Notes under the pieces: model-generated
What the model saw: only the letters and a program-made list of their open reading frames with translations
Databases searched by the model: none
Told to the model about the DNA's origin: nothing
Translations under genes and position numbers: made by a program
Source: an uncultured Bacteroidota bacterium
GTDB lineage: Bacteria > Bacteroidota > Bacteroidia > Bacteroidales > P3
Length of the DNA: 64,000 nucleotides
Direction of reading: 5' to 3'
Assembly: GCA_902774395.1 (NCBI GenBank)
Contig: CACYIK010000001.1
Location: forward strand, 1 to 64,000
Part shown: positions 53,444 to 64,000 of the stretch, piece by piece
Layout: each line of letters opens with the position of its first letter
Position numbering within the stretch: position 1 is the stretch's first letter

Positions 53444-54319
53444 ATGGTCAAGCCGTTACGAGGAGCATTGGGGCTTGTTATCTGCGTAAGTCTGCTTCTC
53501 CCGTTTCTCAGCACGACACCGGCAAGGGCCCAGAGGCGGCCTACGGCCGAGGTGGTGGGTACCCTTCCGTCGCAGATAGAGGGCACCTCTACGCTCTTCT
53601 TCCTCGACGGGAAGCTGTGGAGCTGTAACGACCACGGGGCGCTGGTGCTCTATGCCTTGGATACCTCGAATGCGCAGATTGTCGACTCCATCGTGCTGCC
53701 CGGGAGGGTGTATGACATGGAGGAGGTGGCGCAAGACGGGGAATACCTCTATTTCGGCGACATCGGCGACAATAACGGCGTGCGCACCGACTTGCATGTG
53801 TTGCGGTTGGCAAAAGGGCTGCTGGCTTCGGGAGAGGTGGCATTCGACACCATCTGGTTTTGCTATCCCGATCGGACGAGCGCTAACGCACGTGATTTCG
53901 ACTGCGAAGCTTTTGTGGCGACGGATACGGCACTGCTGCTTTTCACGAAGCAGTGGCGCTCCCGTGGCAGCACCTGCTATGCCATCCCCAAGGTCCCGGG
54001 ACACTGGGAGGCACGGCGGCTGTTCGAGATAGCGACCAAAGGCATGGTGACGGGTGCCAGCTATCAGCCGGAGCGCGGACGCTTGGTGTTGTGTGGCTAC
54101 AATAGGTTGTGTTCGCCGTTTGTCTATATTGTGAGCGGTGGTACGATCGAAGGCCGTAGGGTAGGGCTGACGAACGGAATAGGGTGGCAGACGGAAGGTA
54201 TCGCGACGACGGACGGCATCCATTATTTTCTGACATGCGAGCATCTGGATATCTATGGCTTCACCCATCCGGCCCAACTGCTGACACTCGACCTGAGCGA
54301 TTTTTTTGCTAGATATTAA
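53444..54319 (+). CDS. Secreted protein of unknown function, beta-propeller-like
   Basis: A 291-residue protein with a signal peptide (about 1-29, ending STTPARAQ). The mature part has repeated strands with the flavour of a propeller (GTSTLFFLDGKLWSCNDHG, YDMEEVAQDGEYLYFGDIGDNN, WQTEGIATTDGIHYFLTCE). The pairs 'DMEEVA...YFGDIGDN' and 'DFDCEAF' suggest Ca2+-binding loops. It lies six bases after the M28 peptidase gene, probably on one transcript. Function unknown. Confidence 0.65.
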   Translation: MVKPLRGALGLVICVSLLLPFLSTTPARAQRRPTAEVVGTLPSQIEGTSTLFFLDGKLWSCNDHGALVLYALDTSNAQIVDSIVLPGRVYDMEEVAQDGEYLYFGDIGDNNGVRTDLHVLRLAKGLLASGEVAFDTIWFCYPDRTSANARDFDCEAFVATDTALLLFTKQWRSRGSTCYAIPKVPGHWEARRLFEIATKGMVTGASYQPERGRLVLCGYNRLCSPFVYIVSGGTIEGRRVGLTNGIGWQTEGIATTDGIHYFLTCEHLDIYGFTHPAQLLTLDLSDFFARY

Positions 54320-54329
54320 TTTTTTTTCG

Positions 54330-54338
54330 TACCTTTGC
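54330..54338 (+). promoter_or_regulatory. -7 box (TACCTTTGC) for the carbamate kinase gene
   Basis: TACCTTTGC, about 60 bases upstream of ATG 54399. Confidence 0.7.
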
Positions 54339-54398
54339 TCTTTCCTCAATAAGGAGAAAGTGTATATAATAAACTGAAAACAAAGAAAATAGGATAGA

Positions 54399-55334
54399 AT
54401 GAGAAAACTAGCTGTCGTCGCTTTCGGTGGTAATGCACTGCTTAGAAGCGGTCAGAAAGGCACTTATAAGGAGCAGTTGGAGAATGTGGAGAACACTTGC
54501 GAGAGTCTCTGCGCACTGCTCAAACGCAACTATAACATCGTGATAGGCCACGGCAACGGCCCGCAGGTAGGCAACGTGATGCTCCAGCACGAGGCTGGCA
54601 AGTCAGCCGGCGTGGAGGCTATGCCGATGGATTTCTGTGTCGCCGAGACTCAGGGTTCGATAGCCTACATGATTGAGGTGGGCCTGCGCAATGTGATGGC
54701 CCGCAACGACATCCAGCGCGATGTCGTCACCCTCGTCACCCAGGTGGCCGTCAACAAGCTCGACCCGATGTTCCAGAATCCCACGAAGCCCGTGGGACCT
54801 TACTATACCAAGGAGCAGGCCGACCAGTTCGCTGCCGAGACGGGCGCCAAGTACAAGGAAGACCCCAAGGGTAACGGCTGGCGCAAGGTGGTGGCTTCTC
54901 CCAAGCCTGTGCGCATCAACAATATCAAGATTGTGAAGCAGCTGGCCACCGCCGGCAATATCGTCGTCACCGTAGGTGGCGGCGGCATCCCTGTGGTAGA
55001 GGAGAGCGACTACGTGCGTGGCGTGGAGGCCGTCATCGACAAGGACCTCGCCAGCGCCCTCTGCGCCGTGGAGATTGGAGCCGACGAGTTCTACATCCTC
55101 ACCGACGTGCCCAAGGTCTACATCAACTTCCGCAAGGAGAACGAGCAGGCCCTCGACACCATCACCGTGGCCGAGGCCAAGAAACTCCTCGACGAGGGAC
55201 AGTTCGCCGAAGGCAGCATGGCTCCCAAGGTGCGCGCCGCCATCATGTTCGTCGAGCACGGCGGCAAGGAGTGCATCATCACCGAGGCCGGCCAGCTGGA
55301 CAACCCCAACTGCGGAACCCGCATCGTGAGATAA
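54399..55334 (+). CDS. arcC: Carbamate kinase
   Basis: A 311-residue amino-acid-kinase-fold enzyme that makes ATP from carbamoyl phosphate and ADP, giving carbamate. Motifs: AFGGNALL, NIVIGHGNGPQVG, ETQGSIAYM, KPVGPYYTKEQA, WRKVVASPKPVRI, VTVGGGGIPVV and EFYILTDVPKVYINF. Length is normal. Together with the ornithine carbamoyltransferase 77 bases downstream it forms the last two steps of the arginine deiminase pathway. Arginine deiminase (arcA) itself is not in the window. Confidence 0.95.
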   Translation: MRKLAVVAFGGNALLRSGQKGTYKEQLENVENTCESLCALLKRNYNIVIGHGNGPQVGNVMLQHEAGKSAGVEAMPMDFCVAETQGSIAYMIEVGLRNVMARNDIQRDVVTLVTQVAVNKLDPMFQNPTKPVGPYYTKEQADQFAAETGAKYKEDPKGNGWRKVVASPKPVRINNIKIVKQLATAGNIVVTVGGGGIPVVEESDYVRGVEAVIDKDLASALCAVEIGADEFYILTDVPKVYINFRKENEQALDTITVAEAKKLLDEGQFAEGSMAPKVRAAIMFVEHGGKECIITEAGQLDNPNCGTRIVR

Positions 55335-55391
55335 AGACCTTAAGGACCTTAAAGACCTTAAGGACCCTAAGGACCTTAAAGACATTAGTAA
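55335..55391. repeat. GACCTTAAG / GACCCTAAG repeats between arcC and argF
   Basis: About six 9-bp units (AAGGACCTT and variants, partly self-complementary) in the gap. Same family as 18003-18062. Confidence 0.75.
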
Positions 55392-55411
55392 CAATCAAAA
55401 AATAATTAATT

Positions 55412-56413
55412 ATGGCTTACAATTTAAGAAATCGCAATTTCCTGAAAATCCTCGACTTCTCGCCGAAGGAGCTCAACTATCTGCTCGACCTGGCCCGCGA
55501 CCTCAAGCGCGCCAAATATGCTGGCACCGAGCAGCCTCACCTGAAAGGCAAAAACATTGCCCTCATCTTCGAGAAGACCTCGACCCGTACCCGTTGCGCC
55601 TTCGAAGTGGGCGCTAAGGACCAGGGTGCCCATGTGACCTACCTGGGTCCCACCGGCAGCCAGATCGGCATCAAGGAGAGCATGAAAGACACCGCCCGCG
55701 TGCTGGGTCGCATGTTCGACGGTATCGAGTATCGTGGCTTTGACCAGGCCACCGTCGAGGAGCTCGCCGAATACGCCGGCGTGCCCGTGTGGAACGGCCT
55801 CACCGCTGAGGCTCACCCCACACAGATCCTGGCCGACTTCCTCACCATCCAGGAGCATACCGACAAGCCCCTCAACCAGGTGAAGTTCGCCTACATTGGC
55901 GATGCCCGCTACAACATGGGTAACAGCCTGATGGTCGGCGGTGTGAAGATGGGTATGGATATCCGCATCATCGCCCCCAAGAAACTCCAGCCCGCCAAGG
56001 AGCTCGTCAAGAAGTGCCAGGAGATCGCCAAGGAGACCGGTGCCAAGCTCACCGTCACCGACGACGTCGAGAAGGGCGTGAAGGGCCTCGACTTCATCTA
56101 CACCGACATCTGGGTGTCGATGGGCGAACCCGACAGCGTGTGGAAAGAGCGCATCAAGATGCTGATGCCCTACCAGGTCAACGCTGCCCTGATGAAGAAG
56201 ACCGGCAACCCCAAGTGCAAATTCATGCACTGCCTGCCCGCCTACCACAACCTGGAGACCAAGGCTGGCCGCGACGTCAACGAGAAGTTTGGCCTCAATG
56301 GTATCGAGGTGACCGAGGAGGTCTTCGAGAGCGAGAACAGCATCGTCTTCGACGAGGCTGAGAACCGTATGCACACGATTAAAGCCGTCATGGTTGCCAC
56401 CCTCGGTGACTAA
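55412..56413 (+). CDS. Ornithine carbamoyltransferase
   Basis: A 333-residue enzyme joining carbamoyl phosphate and ornithine, or running in reverse to split citrulline. Carbamoyl-phosphate motif STRTR is at 57-61; other motifs are [46 protein letters not shown] and HCLPAYH. Length and the adjacent carbamate kinase favour the catabolic (ArcB) type, while the long [19 protein letters not shown] loop is shared by both. I therefore leave the symbol empty between argF and arcB. It is codon-biased like a highly expressed gene. Confidence 0.93.
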   Translation: MAYNLRNRNFLKILDFSPKELNYLLDLARDLKRAKYAGTEQPHLKGKNIALIFEKTSTRTRCAFEVGAKDQGAHVTYLGPTGSQIGIKESMKDTARVLGRMFDGIEYRGFDQATVEELAEYAGVPVWNGLTAEAHPTQILADFLTIQEHTDKPLNQVKFAYIGDARYNMGNSLMVGGVKMGMDIRIIAPKKLQPAKELVKKCQEIAKETGAKLTVTDDVEKGVKGLDFIYTDIWVSMGEPDSVWKERIKMLMPYQVNAALMKKTGNPKCKFMHCLPAYHNLETKAGRDVNEKFGLNGIEVTEEVFESENSIVFDEAENRMHTIKAVMVATLGD

Positions 56414-56417
56414 TAAT

Positions 56418-56490
56418 TGATTTGTGATTTTTGATTTGTGATTTTAGAGTGGCATACTCAGCACTCTTAATTCATAAGTCATAATTCAAA
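56418..56490. repeat. TGATTTG/TGATTTT heptamers and CATAATT units
   Basis: Four heptamers alternating TGATTTG and TGATTTT, then TTCATAAGTCATAATTC, fill the gap before the transporter gene. Confidence 0.75.
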
Positions 56491-56499
56491 ATTAATAAC

Positions 56500-57732
56500 A
56501 TGTGGTTTACTAATCTGTTTACAGGTAGTGGAGTGGCCAGCACAGTACTGATGCTGGCCATCTCCATTTTTGCCGGCCTTCTGCTCGGCAAAATCAAGGT
56601 CAAAGGTGTCACCCTCGGCATCACCTGGGTGCTCTTCGTGGGCATCGCCCTGAGCGCATTGATGAGCATATATGGCGTAGACTTCAATAATCAGACCATT
56701 CCCCTTGAGGCAAAGAAATATGCAGGGGATCACATGAATCATCACATGCTCCACTTTATCAAGGAGTTTGGTCTTATTCTCTTTGTTACTGGAGTGGGAC
56801 TTCAAGTGGGGCCTGGATTCTTCAAGTCGTTTAAAAAAGGTGGCTTGAGCATGAACATCATGGCCTTGGTCAATGTTGCTCTAGGCGTTGCTATCACTGT
56901 GTTGATTGCCAAACTGGCCAATCAGGGACTGACCGATATGGCAGGTGTCTACACAGGAGCCATCACCAATACCCCGGGTCTCTCTGCTGCTCAAGCGGCT
57001 ATTGAGGATCCTCGTATTGGTGGCGATCCCAATAAGCTGGCTACCGGATATGCATTGGCCTACCCGTTGGCAGTGGTGGGAATGATTGTCACATGTCTCA
57101 TCCTGCGTCCAAAGAATATTGCCGCTGAACCCACCGTAGCCGAAGGTGACACTGCGGTTACTGCTACCGGCAAGAAAAAAGGTGGAATCTTACTCATCCC
57201 CATCTTCGTCATCATCGCCCTCGGCATCGTCCTGGGCCAGATACCCATCCCCGTGGGTATGAAGGCTCCCGTCAAGCTGGGTCTCGCCGGTGGCCCCCTC
57301 GTGGTGGCCCTCGTTGCAGGATGGCTCGGCGTGAAGAAAGGCTGGTTCGGCACCGACTTCACCGACGGACAAGGCATTCACATGCTGCGTGAGGTGGGCA
57401 TCGCCCTCTTCCTCGCCGGCGTGGGCCTCGGCGCTGGTGGCAAGTTCGTCGATACTGTCCAAGTCCACTATATGTGGGTCGTCTACGGCATCATCATCAC
57501 CATGGTGCCGCCGCTGCTGGTGGGACTCTTCGGACGTCTGGTGCTGAAGATGAACTACTACACCCTCATGGGCTTCATTGGTGGCAGCCACACCGACCCG
57601 CCGACGCTGGCCTTCGCCAACACCGTGGCCCCCGAGGGCTGCAAGCTGCCCAACACCGGCTACGCCACCGTCTATCCCCTCACCATGTTCCTCCGCATCT
57701 TCACCGCGCAGTTGCTGGTCCTGATGGCATGA
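56500..57732 (+). CDS. AspT/YidE/YbjL-type transporter lacking RCK domains
   Basis: A 410-residue carrier with two membrane halves. The first (about 1-205) includes FGLILFVTGVGLQVGPGFF and AGVYTGAITNTPGLSAAQAA; the second (about 230-410) includes VGIALFLAGVGLGAGGKFV and MGFIGGSHTDPPTLAFANT. These are the paired aspartate:alanine antiporter signatures. In YidE and AspT the halves are joined by two TrkA-C/RCK domains (about 550 residues in total); here only a ~20-residue linker remains (PTVAEGDTAVTATGKKKGG). The substrate is unknown; aspartate, alanine or other small acids are possible. Codon use changes near 57180, from AT-leaning to C-rich. Its stop overlaps the next start (ATGA). Confidence 0.82.
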   Translation: MWFTNLFTGSGVASTVLMLAISIFAGLLLGKIKVKGVTLGITWVLFVGIALSALMSIYGVDFNNQTIPLEAKKYAGDHMNHHMLHFIKEFGLILFVTGVGLQVGPGFFKSFKKGGLSMNIMALVNVALGVAITVLIAKLANQGLTDMAGVYTGAITNTPGLSAAQAAIEDPRIGGDPNKLATGYALAYPLAVVGMIVTCLILRPKNIAAEPTVAEGDTAVTATGKKKGGILLIPIFVIIALGIVLGQIPIPVGMKAPVKLGLAGGPLVVALVAGWLGVKKGWFGTDFTDGQGIHMLREVGIALFLAGVGLGAGGKFVDTVQVHYMWVVYGIIITMVPPLLVGLFGRLVLKMNYYTLMGFIGGSHTDPPTLAFANTVAPEGCKLPNTGYATVYPLTMFLRIFTAQLLVLMA

Positions 57733-59960
57733 GGAAGATAGTACTTATACTGATGATACTTTGGACTGCGTCGGCTTCGGCGCAGTCCAAAGTGCATCAT
57801 GTCGTTGTCGACAAGAATGCTACTGCCACAGAGCGTTATGCCGCTGCACAATTGCGCGAGTTCCTCTACAAAGGGCAGCTGGGCACCGACAGCATCTCTG
57901 CCAAAGAGGGCACTGTCTATGTCGGCGACACTAAGTATTTGCGCAAACACTTTGCGAAGTATATCGACAGACTACGCGACGACGGCTACCTCATCTGTGG
58001 CGACGGCCACAACCTCTGCCTGTATGGGGCAGGGGAGAAGGGCACTCTCTACGCCGTCTATGCCTTCCTCGAAATGCTCGGTTACCGCCTCTACACCCCC
58101 AACGCGCTGGTGGTACCCGACCTCTCAAAAGATTCTCACCTTTCACCTTTCACCTTTCACCTCGTCAGCAACCCCGCTTTCTCCTACCGCGAGGTGTCGT
58201 ACTATTACCCCAACCACAGCCAGCTTTATGCTGACTGGCACCACCTGCACACTGTGGCTGACCGCGACAGCCTCTTCGGCATGTTCGTCCACACCTTCAA
58301 GGATTTGATTCCTCCGGCTCGTTACTTTGACGCACATCCCGAATGGTTTTCATTGAACAACGGCCGCCGCAGTCGCGACGGACAGCTATGCCTCTCCAAT
58401 CCTGCCGTGCTTGAAGAACTCTGCCGTCGCCTAGCTGACACCATGGCCACCGCCCCCGAAAAGAAGATGTGGTCGGTCAGCAACAATGACAACTACAACG
58501 CCTGCCAGTGTCCTGACTGCTTGCACATGGATAGCCTCTATGGCGGACCTACGGGTACACTGCTGCATTTCGTCAATCAGGTGGCACGCCGTTTCCCCGA
58601 CAAGACCATCTCCACTTTGGCCTATCAGTATACACGCTGCGCTCCAACCAATCCCGAGGTGAAGCCCGAGAAAAACGTGAACATTATGTTCTGCTCCATT
58701 GAGTGCGGCCGTGAACTGCCCATCGCCGACAATCCGCGCGAAGCCTCCTTCCGCAAGGACATGGAAGACTGGAGCCGCCTGACGGATAACATCTTTATGT
58801 GGGACTATGTGGTGCAGTTCCGTAACTTCTGGAATCCTTTCCCCAATCTCCATGTATTGCAGCCCAACCTCCAGTTCTTCCGCAAGAATGGTGTGCGCAT
58901 GATGTTTGAGCAGGCCACGGGTGCCGACAACATCACCTCCTGGATGGACATCCGCTGCTACATGCTCGCCAAACTGCTGTGGAACCCCGATGCCGACATT
59001 GACGCCATTATGACCGATTTCTATAAAGGCTATTACGGCAACGCTAGCCGTTATATTAAGAAAATTATAGATACCATGACAAAAGCCCTTGTTAAGAGCG
59101 GCCAGCGTCTTGATATCTATGGTTTTCCAGTCGATGCCGCCAAGGGTTACCTCTCGCCCGACAGGATGCGTCTATACGAGTCTTTGATGTTCGAAGCTGA
59201 AGAAACTTTGATGTTCGAATCCGTAGAAACACATGGCGTCGATTCTGCCCTTTTCCGACGACTTAAATACTTTTGGACACCGTTGGTATTTGCCCGAGTT
59301 GAATTGTCAGCCAACTCCATTCCAGGCTATTCAGGAAGACCAGCGGATATAATGGCTTCCCTTCGTGGTCTTTTCTCAAATTTAGAAGAGTTTGAAGTGC
59401 CGCAGATGATGGAGATGGGCATCACTCCGCAAGAGTATTTCGAAACCATGGACCATTGGTTTGACAAGCGATGGAAAAACAAGTCGCAAGATAAGAGTGT
59501 CACCCTGCGCCGTCCGGCCACTGCGCCCTACAATACTGCCGGACTCACCGACGGCGAAGCGGGCATCATAGATTATCGACATCACTGGCTCGGTTTTTGG
59601 GGCAACACCCTCGACGCCGTCATCGACCTCGGCGACACTACTCTCATCCATGAGATAAGCATGGACTTCTATTTCTATCCGCTTTCTTGGATATTCCTGC
59701 CGCAACGGATAGAATTCCTAGGCTCTATCGATGGCAACAATTGGCAAAGCCTGGAGGTCTTCACACCTGAGAACCCCCAAATCCTCGCCACTCCCTCCAT
59801 CAAAACTTTCTCCTATTCATCACTCAACACTCATCATTCAACATTCAACACTTACCGCTACCTCCGCGTCATCGCCGCTCCCCCAGCGGAAATCCCTGCC
59901 TGGCACCGCGCCGCAGGACAGAAACCATGGATATTCACTGATGAAATTATAGTCAAGTAG
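57729..59960 (+). CDS. DUF4838-type secreted glycoside hydrolase-like protein
   Basis: A 743-residue protein starting at ATG 57729, overlapping the transporter stop. The signal peptide (1-19) ends ASASAQ. Residues about 20-130 resemble the GH20 N-terminal beta/alpha domain seen in many glycosidases (ATERYAAAQLREFLYK, GYRLYTP). The central DUF4838 TIM-barrel-like region (about 150-520) has YYPNHSQLYADWHHLHT, WSVSNNDNYNACQCPDCLHMD and NIMFCSIECGRELP. The last ~160 residues look like a discoidin/F5-F8 carbohydrate-binding domain. Two heptamer-derived stretches occur: SHLSPFTFHLV (58130-58170) and SSLNTHHSTFNT (59813-59860). DNA at about 59040-59500 is clearly more AT-rich. Substrate unknown. Confidence 0.8.
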   Translation: MRKIVLILMILWTASASAQSKVHHVVVDKNATATERYAAAQLREFLYKGQLGTDSISAKEGTVYVGDTKYLRKHFAKYIDRLRDDGYLICGDGHNLCLYGAGEKGTLYAVYAFLEMLGYRLYTPNALVVPDLSKDSHLSPFTFHLVSNPAFSYREVSYYYPNHSQLYADWHHLHTVADRDSLFGMFVHTFKDLIPPARYFDAHPEWFSLNNGRRSRDGQLCLSNPAVLEELCRRLADTMATAPEKKMWSVSNNDNYNACQCPDCLHMDSLYGGPTGTLLHFVNQVARRFPDKTISTLAYQYTRCAPTNPEVKPEKNVNIMFCSIECGRELPIADNPREASFRKDMEDWSRLTDNIFMWDYVVQFRNFWNPFPNLHVLQPNLQFFRKNGVRMMFEQATGADNITSWMDIRCYMLAKLLWNPDADIDAIMTDFYKGYYGNASRYIKKIIDTMTKALVKSGQRLDIYGFPVDAAKGYLSPDRMRLYESLMFEAEETLMFESVETHGVDSALFRRLKYFWTPLVFARVELSANSIPGYSGRPADIMASLRGLFSNLEEFEVPQMMEMGITPQEYFETMDHWFDKRWKNKSQDKSVTLRRPATAPYNTAGLTDGEAGIIDYRHHWLGFWGNTLDAVIDLGDTTLIHEISMDFYFYPLSWIFLPQRIEFLGSIDGNNWQSLEVFTPENPQILATPSIKTFSYSSLNTHHSTFNTYRYLRVIAAPPAEIPAWHRAAGQKPWIFTDEIIVK
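58130..58165. repeat. In-frame TCACCTT heptamers
   Basis: Four units of TCACCTT encode LSPFTFHL in the DUF4838 gene. Confidence 0.8.
59813..59856. repeat. In-frame CATCACT/CATTCAA heptamers
   Basis: About six heptamers encode SSLNTHHSTFNT near the C-terminus of the DUF4838 protein, inside its discoidin-like domain. Confidence 0.82.
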
Positions 59961-59992
59961 TTAAGTATACAGTAGTTAAGAAGTTAAGCCAA

Positions 59993-61309
59993 ATGAAAAA
60001 AACAATCATTATCTGCGTCAGCATCTTTTTCAATTTTCAATTTTCAATTTTCAATTCAGTATCGGCTCAGGACACCACTCAAGCAGTCAAGCAATCAAGC
60101 AATCAAGCGATCAAGGTCTACGGCTTCGTCCGCAACTACCTCACCTTCGACTCCCGCAAGACCTACACTGTCGTCGGGGGCGAGTATAATATGATTCCCT
60201 TTAACGAGACGTGGAACGAAGACCATTCCGAAGACCTCAACGATGTGGCTTCCATGCAGCTGCAGGCGCTGACCTCTCGCTTCGGTGTCGACATCAAAGG
60301 TCCCATGCTTTGTGGCTGGAACACCAGCGGCAAGCTGGAAGGTGACTTCGGCGGCTTCGGCACCAACAACACCGTCCTCCGCCTCCGCCTGGCATATTTG
60401 AAATTGAGCAAGGGTGGCAGCGAACTCGTTATTGGTCAGGACTGGCATCCGCTCTCGGGGAATATCATGCCCGAGGTGCTGGGCATGGCTTCCGGCGCAC
60501 CCTTCCGTCCCCACAGCCGCACACCGCAGATCCGCGGCACCCGTTATTGGGGCGCCTTTGGCTACACCGCCGCACTCCTCTGGCAGCTGCAGTATATGAA
60601 CAACGGTCCCAAGGCGGCCAACGACCCGACGAGCACCAATAGCATCGACTTCGCTAACAATGCCCTCTGGCCCGAGGCTTTCCTGGGCCTTAATTTCAAG
60701 CAAGGGCCGTGGTATGCCCAAGTGGGTGTCGACGCGCAGATGATCCGTCCGCGCACTCACGCCTTTGACGGCACCGTCACCAAGAAGGTCGACGAGACCG
60801 TCAGCTCCTTCACCCCCACACTCTACGCCCAGTATGTAGAAGGACCGTGGAGCGTTAAGTTCCGCACCCTCCTGGCGCAGAACACCAGCCACCTCAACCA
60901 GCTCGTCGGCTACGGCGTCACCGGCGTTAACGCCGATGGCTCGTGGGACTATGCCCCTCTCCGTGCTACCATCAGTTACCTCAACATCGCCTATGGCAAG
61001 AAGGTGCGCTACAACCTTTTCATCGGCTACATGAAGAATCTCGGGGCAGGGGAGGATCTCTATGACTTCGGCACTAACAACTATCGTATCTATATGAAGG
61101 GCGGCGAGAATTTTACTCACCTCAACAGCGTCTACCGCATCGCCCCTTCCGTCAGCTACAACGTCAAGGCCTTCAGCTTCGGCCTCGAATATGAGTGGAC
61201 CGCCGCCACCTATGGCGACCTCGCCTCCGACGGCTCCATCCTCGACAACGCCAACCTCCACCAAGTCTCCAACCACCGCCTCTGCGCCTTGGTAAAGTAT
61301 AATTTTTGA
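59993..61309 (+). CDS. Outer-membrane porin-like protein
   Basis: A 438-residue protein with a signal peptide whose core FFNFQFSIFNSVSAQ is encoded by TTTTCAA heptamers. The next 10 residues (QAVKQSSNQAIK) come from CAATCAAG octamers. The mature part has DcaP/porin-like strands: VYGFVRNYLTFDSRKT, SGKLEGDFGG, GQDWHPLSGNIMPEV, PHSRTPQIRG and the terminal LCALVKYNF. It probably forms a trimeric barrel for small solutes. Its ATG is the end of the 24-bp GTAGTTA module (59972-59995) also found at rsmD. It may serve the upstream glycoside hydrolase-like gene, 33 bases away. Confidence 0.78.
   Translation: MKKTIIICVSIFFNFQFSIFNSVSAQDTTQAVKQSSNQAIKVYGFVRNYLTFDSRKTYTVVGGEYNMIPFNETWNEDHSEDLNDVASMQLQALTSRFGVDIKGPMLCGWNTSGKLEGDFGGFGTNNTVLRLRLAYLKLSKGGSELVIGQDWHPLSGNIMPEVLGMASGAPFRPHSRTPQIRGTRYWGAFGYTAALLWQLQYMNNGPKAANDPTSTNSIDFANNALWPEAFLGLNFKQGPWYAQVGVDAQMIRPRTHAFDGTVTKKVDETVSSFTPTLYAQYVEGPWSVKFRTLLAQNTSHLNQLVGYGVTGVNADGSWDYAPLRATISYLNIAYGKKVRYNLFIGYMKNLGAGEDLYDFGTNNYRIYMKGGENFTHLNSVYRIAPSVSYNVKAFSFGLEYEWTAATYGDLASDGSILDNANLHQVSNHRLCALVKYNF
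60025..60115. repeat. TTTTCAA heptamers and CAATCAAG octamers at the porin N-terminus
   Basis: Four TTTTCAA units (about 60029-60056) encode the signal core; four CAATCAAG-type units (about 60080-60113) encode the start of the mature protein. Confidence 0.85.
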
Positions 61310-61371
61310 CAAAAACACTTCAGGCACAATAAATTCCTCTCCCTTGCGTTATCCTTAAAACAGAAGAAATC

Positions 61372-61587
61372 ATGGCCAAAGAATATCATAGAGAAGAATC
61401 TGCAACGCAAAGCGTTTCTGAGCCAGGTGCAGTGTATGCTGCCACCCCTCGGACGGCAATGTCTGCAAATGCATCACCCTTCCTCCGTGTAGCTTCCGAC
61501 GAAGAACTGGCACAATGCATCACTTTGGACCAGCTGCATGAGGAATTGACAGAGATGATACACCGGCATTATCACCCCGAAGCATGA
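61372..61587 (+). CDS. Small protein, possible antitoxin
   Basis: A 71-residue protein; its last part ASDEELAQCITLDQLHEELTEMIHRHYHP is helical and acidic. It overlaps the next gene by four bases (ATGA), and that gene resembles a RelE/ParE toxin, which is the usual layout of a type II antitoxin-toxin pair. No DNA-binding domain is recognisable in the N-terminal half (SATQSVSEPGAVYAATPRTA). Antitoxin function is inferred from position only. Confidence 0.6.
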   Translation: MAKEYHREESATQSVSEPGAVYAATPRTAMSANASPFLRVASDEELAQCITLDQLHEELTEMIHRHYHPEA

Positions 61588-61893
61588 AAGTGATTATTTC
61601 TCAAATGGTCCGTATCCGGATTAAAGAGTTTTATGATTATGCAATGAAAAATCATATTACTCTCAGTGAGGAGACCGTTGAGAAAAAGGAGTTGCGGATG
61701 TATAATGAACTCCAGACTTTGGGGCACGCACAAGGTTTTCGTAAGGCACGATTGAACAGGAAATGGGCTTCCTATGGTTGGCACGAATTCGTATGTGAGG
61801 ATTTCCTTTTCGCCTATGAAAGTTGTCCAGAACAAAGAAGGTGAGCGTTATGTGATTGTCCACGACGCCGAACACAGCCTCCTGTATCGATAG
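61584..61893 (+). pseudogene. RelE/ParE-like toxin gene with a frameshift
   Basis: Frame 1 gives 86 residues (to 61844): VRIRIKEFYDYAMKNH, ELRMYNELQTLG, WHEFVCEDFLFAYES, then an unrelated tail CPEQRR. The family normally continues 'FAYE...(D/E)GERYV-I-HDA-H-LLY'. That missing end is present in another frame from about 61819 to 61893: KVVQNKEGERYVIVHDAEHSLLYR. One extra base (or two missing) near 61817-61822 in CCTATGAAAGTT explains this. The full product would be about 105 residues. The toxin is therefore probably inactive unless frameshifting restores it or the read is wrong. Confidence 0.72.
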
Positions 61894-61896
61894 ATA

Positions 61897-61924
61897 AAAC
61901 GCCCTCCCGGATGGGAGGGCGTTT
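61897..61924. terminator. Bidirectional terminator between the toxin gene and clpC
   Basis: Perfect 12-bp stem AAACGCCCTCCC / GGGAGGGCGTTT with loop GGAT, followed by CTGTATAT on the right; serves both convergent transcripts. Confidence 0.88.
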
Positions 61925-61946
61925 CTGTATATAAGAAGGAAATGTG

Positions 61947-64000
<2,054 letters not shown>

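Noticed and set aside
61816..61893. Separate small gene starting at ATG 61816
   Set aside because: The peptide is the missing C-terminus of the RelE/ParE-like protein, so a frameshifted single gene is the simpler reading.

Overview
The window looks like a chromosomal segment of a GC-rich member of the Bacteroidota, most likely Bacteroidales. The evidence is repeated TAnnTTTGC promoter boxes, the T9SS protein PorQ with T9SS-type C-terminal domains, BspA-type leucine-rich-repeat surface proteins, a fimbrillin-like lipoprotein, DUF3822 next to rsmD, and a Rho factor with a long charged insertion. I see no phage, conjugative or insertion-sequence genes, and no tRNA or rRNA.

Layout. 1-1826: the end of ATP-dependent PEP carboxykinase and a BspA-like surface protein. 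1916-4762: gcvP. 4821-8299 (minus): tpiA, a LolE/FtsX-type permease and a histidine kinase. 8523-11862: kamA, porQ, lplA. 11866-13842 (minus): glyS and gcvH. 14100-18002: rho, a 0.9 kb repeat field, a threonine aldolase. 18148-20226: feoB with a shrunken GTPase domain. 20400-27292: small ORF, fimbrillin-like lipoprotein and a 1623-residue surface protein. 27372-30659: DUF6266 protein, HTH protein, unknown gene, trmO. 30847-32255: ECF sigma factor and a membrane partner. 32495-32932: rnpB. 32958-38341: DUF4810/DUF799 lipoproteins, comB, a SulP transporter, a four-helix-bundle protein, YebC. 38793-46513: WG-repeat protein, barrel protein, DUF3822, rsmD, purC, a CYTH protein, a glycosyltransferase. 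46612-51326: YfcC carrier, second ECF sigma/anti-sigma pair and its likely TonB-receptor-like target. 51416-54319: barrel protein, M28 peptidase, unknown secreted protein. 54399-61309: carbamate kinase, ornithine carbamoyltransferase, AspT/YidE-type transporter, DUF4838 protein, porin. 61372-61893: a toxin-antitoxin-like pair with a frameshifted toxin. 61947-64000 (minus): clpC, running off the window.

Two metabolic themes appear. gcvP, gcvH, lplA (which can lipoylate GcvH), glyS and the threonine aldolase all touch glycine, although gcvT is not here. Carbamate kinase and ornithine carbamoyltransferase, possibly with the YfcC carrier, suggest ornithine/citrulline catabolism.

The most unusual property is a dense population of short tandem repeats, mostly heptamers (CATCACT, TTTTCAA, TTTTTCA, CATTCAA, CATAATT, AAGAATT, GTAGTTA). 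They fill intergenic gaps and also lie in frame inside genes. They encode the hydrophobic core of several signal peptides (peptides such as FNFQFSIFN or FIFHFSFF) and low-complexity insertions (HSSLITH-like) in loops or linkers of FeoB, TrmO, LplA, ComB, a glycosyltransferase, YfcC and an M28 peptidase. Many arrays are paired with their reverse complement around a short core, sometimes enclosing a start codon. Two identical 24-bp modules, each found at two or three loci, carry an ATG used as a gene start or leader-ORF start. Seven is not a multiple of three, so copy-number change would shift frame. This is the best candidate here for an undescribed system.
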